From: Jiangella anatolica
GTDB taxonomy: Bacteria; Actinomycetota; Actinomycetes; Jiangellales; Jiangellaceae
Direction of reading: 5' to 3'
DNA length: 64,000 nt
Assembly (NCBI RefSeq): GCF_003236295.1
Contig: NZ_POTW01000029.1
Span: 1 to 64,000 of the forward strand
Position 1 is the stretch's first letter, and each line of letters begins with the position of its first letter. Of this stretch, positions 57,855-64,000 are shown in pieces. A model generated the notes under the pieces. That model did not search any database. It saw nothing but the letters and a program-made list of their open reading frames with translations, and was not told the origin of the DNA. The translations under genes and the position numbers were made by a program.

Positions 57855-58718
57855 TCAGCCCTCCGCCCGGGCCAGGATCGCCGAGTTGATGACGTCGTTC
57901 ACCGGGTGCACCTCCGTCAGAGGCTCGAAGCCGTCGAGCGCGGTCCGGTCGATCGGCGGGTAGAGCAACGTGCGCAGCCCACGCGCGCTGCGGGCGAGCA
58001 GAACGGCACCCGGTCGCATCGTCTCGGCCAGCCGGCGCAGGATCCGCACCTTCGCCTCCGGCGTCTCGCCGACGAGCGCGGCCAGCACGACCACGTCGTA
58101 GCCGGACAGGTCCGCCGTCAGCACGTCCGCCTCGTGGAAGCCGAGCTCGCCGTAGCCGAGCGCGGCGCACACCGCGGCGCCGGCGTGCAGCGCCACCGGG
58201 TCGCGGTCGAAGTTGTCGACCGACGCGTCCAGCTCGCCGGCCAGGTAGAGCGAGCTCAGTGGCAGCGGCCCGGACCCGACGAACGCGACCGAGCGCACGC
58301 GGCGCGGCAGCGCGGAGGCGAGGATGCCGATCTCCATCCGGCTGAGCTGCCGGTAGTTGCCGAAGTAGGGGAACCGGGCGAGCTCCTCGCGCGGATCCCG
58401 GCCGGCGACGATCCGGTTCGCCCAGGCCTGCTCCAGCTCGCCCTCGCCGCGCGCGCAGAGGGCGCGCAGGCGAGGGGCGACGTGCTGGATCTCGACATCG
58501 TTGAGGACGGCCGGGACGGTCTCGGCCGGCGCGGTGAGCACCAGCCGGACCAGCCGGTCGAACAACCCGTCCACCTCCGGCCCCGGCCGCAGGTCGTCGC
58601 GTGCGGCCAGATCCCGGTACAACTCGCACACCGAGGCAGTAATGTCCTCGGCCGTGGGCCGGCGGCGGCCGGTCCGGTCGGTTTGACCGAATATGCTGCT
58701 AGTGAGACTCATGTTCAT
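57855..58718 (-). CDS. Nicotianamine synthase-like protein
   Basis: 287 residues, the size of bacterial and archaeal NAS-like enzymes (CntL group) that transfer aminobutyrate units from SAM to make metal-chelating nicotianamine or opine metallophores. Family marks are RFPYFGNYRQLSRMEIGIL (115–133), SVAFVGSGPLPLSSLYLA (143–160; the GSGPLPL SAM loop), VDNFDRDPVAL (168–177) and the following YDVVVLAALVG. The start is ATG 58718 or 58712. It is followed after two bases by an ATP-grasp ligase and preceded by an SDR, with no opine dehydrogenase beside it. The product is unknown. Confidence 0.85.
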   Translation of the reverse strand: MNMSLTSSIFGQTDRTGRRRPTAEDITASVCELYRDLAARDDLRPGPEVDGLFDRLVRLVLTAPAETVPAVLNDVEIQHVAPRLRALCARGEGELEQAWANRIVAGRDPREELARFPYFGNYRQLSRMEIGILASALPRRVRSVAFVGSGPLPLSSLYLAGELDASVDNFDRDPVALHAGAAVCAALGYGELGFHEADVLTADLSGYDVVVLAALVGETPEAKVRILRRLAETMRPGAVLLARSARGLRTLLYPPIDRTALDGFEPLTEVHPVNDVINSAILARAEG

Positions 58719-58719
58719 C

Positions 58720-58740
58720 GCGGCTGATCATGACACAGCC
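58720..58740 (-). terminator. Small hairpin between the SDR and NAS-like genes
   Basis: CGGCTG pairs with CAGCCG around nine bases directly before the NAS-like start. It may end the SDR transcript or modulate translation of the next gene. Confidence 0.4.
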
Positions 58741-58770
58741 GGTGGCGGCGGCGCCGCCGAATGCGCGAAC

Positions 58771-59526
58771 CTAGCCCTGTTCGGTCGGGACGAGGATCAG
58801 CTCGGCCACGTTGAGCCGCGGCGGGACGGCGACGGCGTAGGTGATCGCGTCGGCGATGTCGGCCGGCGTCGGCGTGTTCATCGACACCCGCCACTCCGCC
58901 ACGAACTCCCTGGTCGCCGTGTCGAGCATGCCGTCGCCCAGCTCGGTCGGCACGACACCGGGCTCGACGTTCTTGACGCGGACGCCGCGCGGACCGAGCT
59001 CGGCCCGCAGGTTGCGGGTGAGGTGCGCGACGGCGGCCTTGGTCGCGTCGTAGACGGCGAACTTCGGGAACACCTGGTGCCCGCCGATCGACCCGACGTG
59101 CACGAGGTCGGCCCGGTTCCCAGCGGACGCGGCCGCGAGCAGGTCCGCGGCGAACGCCCGGCCGGTGTAGAGCAGGCCGCTGACGTTGGTGGCGATCATC
59201 TGATCCCACTCGGCGACGTCGGCGGACTCGAACGGCGCGGCGAGCATGACGCCGGCGTTCGCGACCACGAGGTCGGCCGGCCCGTACGCGGCGCGGACGG
59301 CGTCGGCGGCGGCCTCGACCGCGGCCCGGTCGGTGACGTCGACGGGCACGGACAGCCCGCCGATCTCGGTGGCGACCGCGTCGAGGCGGTCCTTGCGCCG
59401 ACCGAGGACGGCGACGCTGGCGCCGGCCGCGGCGAACGCGCGGGCCGTGGCCTCGCCGAGACCGCTGGTGGCGCCGGTGACGACCGCGACGCGGCCGGTC
59501 AGGGTGGTGCTGGTGGAAGTGGTCAT
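58771..59526 (-). CDS. Short-chain dehydrogenase/reductase
   Basis: 251 residues, classical SDR. Cofactor motif TGATSGLG (17–24), VANAG, catalytic Ser in HVGSIGG and YxxxK in FAVYDATKAAVAHL; PGVVPTEL after it. The substrate is unknown. It lies 52 bases upstream of the NAS-like gene on the same strand and is divergent from an XRE regulator, so it could belong either to the metallophore-like cassette or to a separate regulator–reductase pair. Confidence 0.92.
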   Translation of the reverse strand: MTTSTSTTLTGRVAVVTGATSGLGEATARAFAAAGASVAVLGRRKDRLDAVATEIGGLSVPVDVTDRAAVEAAADAVRAAYGPADLVVANAGVMLAAPFESADVAEWDQMIATNVSGLLYTGRAFAADLLAAASAGNRADLVHVGSIGGHQVFPKFAVYDATKAAVAHLTRNLRAELGPRGVRVKNVEPGVVPTELGDGMLDTATREFVAEWRVSMNTPTPADIADAITYAVAVPPRLNVAELILVPTEQG

Positions 59527-59642
59527 GCCTCAACCGTCGGCCCGGCGCCGCGCCGCGACCAGGCCGCCCGTCCACCAGGAGACCGGACCCTGGGAGTCCC
59601 AGGGCCACCCACGCCCGCGGCGGCGCCGCCTACCCTCGAAGG

Positions 59643-60494
59643 GTGACCGACAACCAGCTCGGCGAGTACCTGCGCGCGCGGCGGGAGCTGGCCCGCCCCG
59701 CCGACGTCGGCCTGCCCGACGGGTTCGGCCGGCGGCGGGTGCCGGGGCTGCGCCGCGAAGAGGTCGCGATGCTGGCCGGCGTCAGTGCCGACTACTACGT
59801 GCGGCTCGAGCAGGGCCGCGACAAGCACCCGTCCGAGCAGGTCATCGAGGCCCTGGCCGGCGTGCTCGGCCTCGACGACGACGCGGTCGCGCACGTGCGC
59901 GAGCTGGCCCGCCCGGCCCGCCGCAAGCGCAGGGCGCCGCGGCGGCCGGAACGCGTCAGCGACGGCGTTCAGGTGCTGCTGAACAGCTGGACGCACACGC
60001 CCGCGCTGGTCTACGGCCGGTACCTCGACGTGCTGGCGGCGAACGCGCTGGGCCTCAGCATCGCCGCCTGCTCGACCCCCGGCGTCAACCAGGTCCGCGA
60101 GGTGTTCCTGAACCCCGACGCGCGCGAGCTGTACCCCGACTGGGACTCGGTGGCGGCGGACACGCTGGCCAGCCTGCGGGCGACCGCCGGCACCGACCTC
60201 GACGACCCCGTGCTCACCGACCTCGTCGGCGAGCTGTCGCTGAAGAGCGACGAGTTCCGCCGGCTGTGGGCCCGGCACGACGTCCGGACGAAGACGTCGG
60301 GCAGCAAGCGGTTCCGGCATCCGCTGGTCGGCGAGCTGACGCTGCGGTACGAGTCGCTGGCGGTCAACGGCGCGCCCGGCCAGGTGATCGTCGCCTACCA
60401 CCCCGAGCCGGGCAGCCCGTCCGAGCAGGCGATCGCGCTGCTCAGCAGCACGGTCGCCGGAAATTCCGGTGCGGACCAGCGCGCCCGCATGTGA
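59643..60494 (+). CDS. XRE/MmyB-like helix-turn-helix regulator
   Basis: 283 residues. N-terminal HTH LGEYLRARRELARPADVGLP, RRRVPGLRREEVAMLAGVSADYYVRLEQGRDKHPSEQVIEALAGVLGL, then the MmyB-like ligand domain (VQVLLNSWTHTPALVYGRYLDVLAANALG; LYPDWDSVAADTLASLRA; GELSLKSDEFRRLWARHDV). Such genes usually regulate a divergent SDR, as here. TACCCT seven bases before the GTG suggests a leaderless transcript. Confidence 0.93.
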   Translation: MTDNQLGEYLRARRELARPADVGLPDGFGRRRVPGLRREEVAMLAGVSADYYVRLEQGRDKHPSEQVIEALAGVLGLDDDAVAHVRELARPARRKRRAPRRPERVSDGVQVLLNSWTHTPALVYGRYLDVLAANALGLSIAACSTPGVNQVREVFLNPDARELYPDWDSVAADTLASLRATAGTDLDDPVLTDLVGELSLKSDEFRRLWARHDVRTKTSGSKRFRHPLVGELTLRYESLAVNGAPGQVIVAYHPEPGSPSEQAIALLSSTVAGNSGADQRARM

Positions 60495-60505
60495 CGATCG
60501 AGCTC

Positions 60506-61195
60506 ATGACCTGGAGGCTCGACGAGACCGCCCACGCCGGACCGGAACACCTCGACCCGGAGTTCGTCGCCGGGTTCGACCGCAAGCAGGGCTATCCGGA
60601 TCCGGCCGGGGACATCGCCGAGCTGGCGGCGCACGGGGTCCGCTCCGTCGTCGACCTGGGCGCCGGCACCGGCCAGTTCGCCGTCCCGGCCGCGGCGACG
60701 TTCGACCGCGTCGTGGCCGTCGACGTGTCGCCGGCCATGCTCGCGTACCTGCGCGAGCGCGCGGCCGCGGCCGGGGTGACGGTCGCGACCGTCCAGGCCG
60801 GGTTCCTCGGCTACGAGCACACGGACCCCGCGCCGGACGCCGTGTACACGCGGCATGCGTTGCACCAGCTCCCCGACTTCTGGAAGGTCGTCGCGCTGCA
60901 CCGGATCGCCCGGCTGCTGCCGCCCGGCGGCGTGCTGCGGCTGCGCGACCTCGTCTACGACTTCCCGTCCGAGACGACCGAGCAGGTCATGGACGGCTGG
61001 GTCGCCGGCGGCGCCGACGACCCGGCGCTGGGCTACACCGGCGCGGACTATGCGGAACACGTCCGCACCGAGCACAGCACGTTCCGCTGGCTGCTGGAGC
61101 CCATGCTCGACCACGCCGGCTTCGACGTCGTCACCGCCGAGTACGACGACGCCGGGCTGTTCGGCGCCTACACCTGCGTGCGTCGTAGCGGCTAG
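60506..61195 (+). CDS. Class I SAM-dependent methyltransferase
   Basis: 229 residues from ATG 60506 (MTWRLDETAHAGPEHLDPEF); GTG 60491 in the same frame overlaps the XRE gene stop and is possible. Motif I SVVDLGAGTGQFAVPAAATFDRVVAVDVS, then DAVYTRHALHQLPDFWKVVALHRIARLLPPGGVLRLRDLVYDF. The substrate is unknown. It ends in a CTAG overlap with the convergent gene. Confidence 0.88.
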   Translation: MTWRLDETAHAGPEHLDPEFVAGFDRKQGYPDPAGDIAELAAHGVRSVVDLGAGTGQFAVPAAATFDRVVAVDVSPAMLAYLRERAAAAGVTVATVQAGFLGYEHTDPAPDAVYTRHALHQLPDFWKVVALHRIARLLPPGGVLRLRDLVYDFPSETTEQVMDGWVAGGADDPALGYTGADYAEHVRTEHSTFRWLLEPMLDHAGFDVVTAEYDDAGLFGAYTCVRRSG

Positions 61196-62070
61196 CCGCG
61201 GCCGTGGGCGCGCAGCGTCCGCACCGCCCACACCGTCTGATAGCCGCGCCACTCCAGCGCGCCCGCCGCCGACGACGAGTCGAAGTCGACGACCCAGCCG
61301 CCGTCGTCCTGCTGCAACGACTCCAGCCGGTCCAGGTCCCGCTCGACGGCGGCCGGATCGAGCAGCTCGCGCAGCGGCCGGTCCGGCTCCGGCGAGAGGT
61401 CCAGCAGGTGCATCGCCTCGCCCTCGATGCCGCCCTCGACCTGGATGCCGCCGCCCGACGGCACCAGCGCGCCGAGCCGCTCCAGCTGGGCCGCCGCCTC
61501 GGGCCGGGTCTCGTGAACGGCATCGAGGAGGCCGAGGGAGAACAACAGCTCGTGGGCGCGCGGCCGCTCGGTCGCGGCGATCGTGCGCAGGCAGAAGTCG
61601 GTGATCCGCTCCAGCCACGGGTGATCGGCGATGACGGGGTCCAGCCGGGCCGCGCGCTGCGCCTGCCCGGCGACGGCGGTGCTGATCTGCAGCGACGACG
61701 TCGTGGAGTCGGCGCCGATCCACCAGTGCGACGTGCCGTCCGGCACGGTGACCGGCAGCGCGAACGGCAGCCCGCCGTCGGGCAGCGTCACCGACGCCAG
61801 CCAGTCGCACAGCGGGCCGGCCAGGCCGGCGTCGCCGGGACCGGTCTCGGACAGCGTCTCGAACGCGTGCAGCGCGGCGGGCGGCTGGCTCTCCGGCGAG
61901 CGCAGGTCCGGCTCCAGGCCCCAGCCGAAGCCGCCGTCGGGGTTGCGGTAGCCGGCCAGCGCGGCCAGCGTCGCCGCCGGCCCGGGGTCGCCGGTCAGCA
62001 GCTCGTACCGGCGCCGGTCCAGCTGGCGGGCATGGCCGGCGAGGAACGCGGGAACAGTCGAGAGGTCCAT
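61192..62070 (-). CDS. Prenyltransferase/squalene-cyclase alpha/alpha-barrel-like protein
   Basis: 292 residues. Repeats of the terpenoid-cyclase type are seen: YRNPDGGFGWGLEPDL, SVTLPDGGLPFALPV and LQQDDGGWVVDFDSSSAAGALEWRGYQTVWAVRTL. It lacks an evident catalytic DxDD, so it may be a non-enzymatic member. Function unknown. The start is ATG 62070. Confidence 0.78.
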   Translation of the reverse strand: MDLSTVPAFLAGHARQLDRRRYELLTGDPGPAATLAALAGYRNPDGGFGWGLEPDLRSPESQPPAALHAFETLSETGPGDAGLAGPLCDWLASVTLPDGGLPFALPVTVPDGTSHWWIGADSTTSSLQISTAVAGQAQRAARLDPVIADHPWLERITDFCLRTIAATERPRAHELLFSLGLLDAVHETRPEAAAQLERLGALVPSGGGIQVEGGIEGEAMHLLDLSPEPDRPLRELLDPAAVERDLDRLESLQQDDGGWVVDFDSSSAAGALEWRGYQTVWAVRTLRAHGRG

Positions 62071-62119
62071 GCCCCCATGCTCGCCGGTCCGGCGGCGCAC
62101 CGCTTGAAGCTTTCAGACG

Positions 62120-63373
62120 TCAGCGGGCGCCGACGAGGTCCGGCTCGGGCACGCACTCCTCAGCCACCAGCGCGCTCAGCGCCGGCCGCCCGGCCCGCGT
62201 CGGGCGACGGGCCAGCCCGGCCAGCAGAACGCCGGTGAGCACCGCCATCGCCAGCACCAGCCAGCCGGCCGGCCGCGTGCCGCCGCCGTCGATGATCGCG
62301 CCGGTGACCAGCGCGATCGGCAGGAACGCCAGCCACGACAGCGCGCTCACGCCGGACGCGACGCCGGAGCGGACGGTGGACGGCACCGCGTCGTGCAGCA
62401 GCTTCGACAGGTGGATGCCGGCGAGGATCGTCAGCACCGCCATCAGCACCTGTGCCGGCACGATCAGCGCGGCCGTCGCACCGGTGGTCAGTACCAGCCC
62501 GGTCGCGGCCAGCAGCACCGTCACGGCCATCGTCACCCGCGGGGAGTCCAGCCGGACCCGTCCGGCCAGCGCGCCGGCGAACCCGAACGCCGCGGTCAGC
62601 GCCGCCCAGTACGGCCCGAACGCGACCGCGGGCACGGCCAGCGCGACCAGCCACAGCGGCCCGAACTCGAACAGGAACTGCGTCGTGCCGGCGGCCAGCA
62701 CGATCGCGGCCACGATCGGCAGCAGGCGGCCTCGGTCGGCGAGGATCCGCGCCGTCTGCGCCAGGTGGCAGCGCAGGGACCCGGGCCGGCCGACCTCGTG
62801 CAGCCGCGGCTCGCGGAACCACAGCAGCGCCAGGCACGCCGCCAGCATGAACGGCACGGTGAGGAAGTAGGTGGCGCGCAGCGACAGCAGGCCGGCCAGC
62901 CAGCCGCCGAGCAGGGAGCTGGACACCAGCGAGACGCTCTCGACCAGCCGGATCCGGCCGAGCGTGCGCTCGTACAGGTCACTGCTCCCGGTCTCCTCGA
63001 GCACGGTGTCGTAGACGACGGCGTCGAGGGTGCCGGTGGACATCGCGAAGTAGAAGCCCAGCGAGAAGGCGCTGAGCAGGTACAGCGGGACGCCGGTGCT
63101 CAGGCCGCCGAGCAGCGCCGCGCCGGTCAGCCCGGCGAAGCCCACGAGCAGCACCGACCGCCGGCTCCACCGGTCGGCCAGCACGCCGGACGGCAGCTCG
63201 ACCAGTGGCACCGTCGCCGCGTACACGGCGGTCATGATGCCGATGGTCATCGGGTCGAAGCCGATCTCGTCGAGGAACAGCTTCTCGATCGGGACCCACA
63301 GCAGGATCCCCTGCAGGACGACGGCCAGCTGAAGCGGACGCAGCCGGCGGCGCAACGCGGTCTGGTTCGGCAT
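62120..63373 (-). CDS. MFS transporter
   Basis: 417 residues, 12 membrane segments, with the loop motif LADRWSRRSVLLVGFAGL and the start LRPLQLAVVLQGILLWVPIEKLFLDEIGFDPMTIGIMTAVYA. DAVVYDTVLEETG is a trait of a subfamily annotated as macrolide/multidrug-like exporters. The substrate is not known. It is a separate unit from the sigma/anti-sigma genes upstream. Confidence 0.9.
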   Translation of the reverse strand: MPNQTALRRRLRPLQLAVVLQGILLWVPIEKLFLDEIGFDPMTIGIMTAVYAATVPLVELPSGVLADRWSRRSVLLVGFAGLTGAALLGGLSTGVPLYLLSAFSLGFYFAMSTGTLDAVVYDTVLEETGSSDLYERTLGRIRLVESVSLVSSSLLGGWLAGLLSLRATYFLTVPFMLAACLALLWFREPRLHEVGRPGSLRCHLAQTARILADRGRLLPIVAAIVLAAGTTQFLFEFGPLWLVALAVPAVAFGPYWAALTAAFGFAGALAGRVRLDSPRVTMAVTVLLAATGLVLTTGATAALIVPAQVLMAVLTILAGIHLSKLLHDAVPSTVRSGVASGVSALSWLAFLPIALVTGAIIDGGGTRPAGWLVLAMAVLTGVLLAGLARRPTRAGRPALSALVAEECVPEPDLVGAR

Positions 63374-63412
63374 ACCCGTTCAGTGTCGGCGGCACCGCCG
63401 GGCGTTACGCGG

Positions 63413-63676
63413 TCAGCCGATGGAATCGCGGAACGCGGCCAGCAGCCGCTCGCGGGCTTCGTCGGACAGCGGCGCGCCGCCGGACAGCCCGGCCAGCACA
63501 TCGGTGGTCTGCCGCACCTGGTCGACGTAGCGGTCGCAGCCGTCGCAGAGCGAGATGTGGTCGACCACGCGCCGCTCGGCGACGGGGTCGAGGTCGCCGT
63601 CGAGGAACGCGGTGACCAGCTCGACCAGCTCGACGCAGGCGAGGTGGTCGACGGGGTCGTTCAGCGACTCGGTCAC
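63413..63676 (-). CDS. Zinc-type anti-sigma factor (zf-HC2)
   Basis: 87 residues. The zinc-binding HxxxCxxC motif is HISLCDGCDRY (His40, Cys44, Cys47), preceded by CVELVELVTAFLDGDLDP. No membrane segment, so it is a soluble RsrA-like or ZAS-type anti-sigma factor, possibly redox sensitive. GTG 63676 has GGAGGAG upstream and overlaps the sigma gene stop as GTGA. Confidence 0.9.
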   Translation of the reverse strand: MTESLNDPVDHLACVELVELVTAFLDGDLDPVAERRVVDHISLCDGCDRYVDQVRQTTDVLAGLSGGAPLSDEARERLLAAFRDSIG

Positions 63677-64000
63677 GGCTCCTCCTCTCCGCCGGCGAGG
63701 TAGCGCTCCAGGCAGAGCCGGACCGCGGCCCGGGCCCGGTGCAGCAGCACCCGCTGGTTCGCCGCCGAGATCTCCAGTATCGAGCACACCTCCGCCGCGT
63801 CGTAACCGTGCACGTCGCGCAGGGTGATGACGACACGTTGCCGGGCCGGCAGCCCGGCGACGGCGGCGGCCACCTCGGCGCGGACCTCGCCCGCGAGCAG
63901 CGCCTGCTCGGGCCACGGCGCCGGCGGCCGCTGCCAGTGCCCGGCGTCGGGCTCACCGGCCGGTGCGAACCGGGCCGGGTCGACGGTGGGACCGGCGCCG
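63673..64000 (-). CDS. ECF sigma factor (partial, N-terminus off the window)
   Basis: The last 108 residues are in the window: FAPAGEPDAGHWQRPPAPWP, then region 4 AVAGLPARQRVVITLRDVHGYDAAEVCSILEISAANQRVLLHRARAAVRLCLERYLAG. It is coupled to the zf-HC2 anti-sigma gene, a standard SigE/SigR-like arrangement. The frame is open to base 64000. Confidence 0.9.
   Translation of the reverse strand, partial: GAGPTVDPARFAPAGEPDAGHWQRPPAPWPEQALLAGEVRAEVAAAVAGLPARQRVVITLRDVHGYDAAEVCSILEISAANQRVLLHRARAAVRLCLERYLAGGEEEP

Noticed and set aside
56590-58718. Staphylopine-type opine metallophore operon
   Set aside because: No opine dehydrogenase and no CntABCDF-like transporter genes are seen nearby, so the known pathway cannot be assigned.

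Overview
The window is dense, very GC-rich DNA with mostly short gaps, many GTG starts, frequent GTGA/ATGA stop-start overlaps and several genes that look leaderless. A WhiB protein, a primary-like group 2 sigma factor, a SigB/F-type sigma factor, a DUF2630 protein, the ppk–mutT1 neighbourhood and 11-bp PhoP-type direct repeats all point to an Actinomycetota chromosome. The genus cannot be fixed from this alone; a Jiangella/Nocardioides-like actinomycete would fit. I see no rRNA, tRNA, IS element, prophage or CRISPR array. It reads as core chromosome with small accessory cassettes.

Layout. 1–3957: an ABC exporter (permease cut by the window edge, plus ATPase) divergent from a NarL-type two-component pair. 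3997–14523: a phosphate block with polyphosphate kinase, a CYTH–CHAD protein, a MutT1-like Nudix/phosphatase, pstSCAB, and the convergent low-affinity Pit transporter with its DUF47 partner. 11-bp PHO-box-like repeats precede pstS and the DUF47 gene and, more weakly, ppk and the distant phoD (54231). 14618–24342: a Ser/Thr kinase, WYL regulator, isochorismatase-like hydrolase, RF3, Ung, cold-shock protein, SigB/F-like sigma factor, LysR with an aldo-keto reductase, and a STAS protein. 24718–29029: CutA and a drug-export cassette in which an MFS transporter reads in frame into a PadR regulator, followed by a DrrAB-type ABC pair.

29124–38296: an ECF sigma factor with a membrane partner, YjbQ, a primary-like sigma factor, a LigD-type phosphoesterase with a degenerate ligase domain, WhiB, a GAF–ANTAR regulator, then an overlapping run of epimerase and UdgX followed closely by a PfkB kinase and SurE. 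38280–50194: methyltransferase, LLM flavin oxidoreductase with a divergent MarR and a clear palindromic operator, a Tat-exported FAD oxidoreductase, an EEP phosphatase, an MFS/LysR divergent pair, DUF2630, and an NhaA antiporter fused to a DsbA-like domain.

50242–64000: a two-gene redox-signalling cassette (receiver domain fused to a thioredoxin-reductase-like flavoprotein lacking the CxxC, plus a cNMP-domain histidine kinase), a frameshifted NYN nuclease gene, phoD with a coupled FnIII/CBM-like protein, and a cassette of SDR, nicotianamine-synthase-like enzyme and ATP-grasp ligase that may make an unknown metal-binding peptide. The end holds an XRE regulator, a methyltransferase, a prenyltransferase-fold protein, an MFS transporter, and a zinc anti-sigma factor with its ECF sigma factor cut by the window edge. 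The best candidates for an undescribed system are the nicotianamine-synthase/ATP-grasp pair and the kinase/flavoprotein pair.
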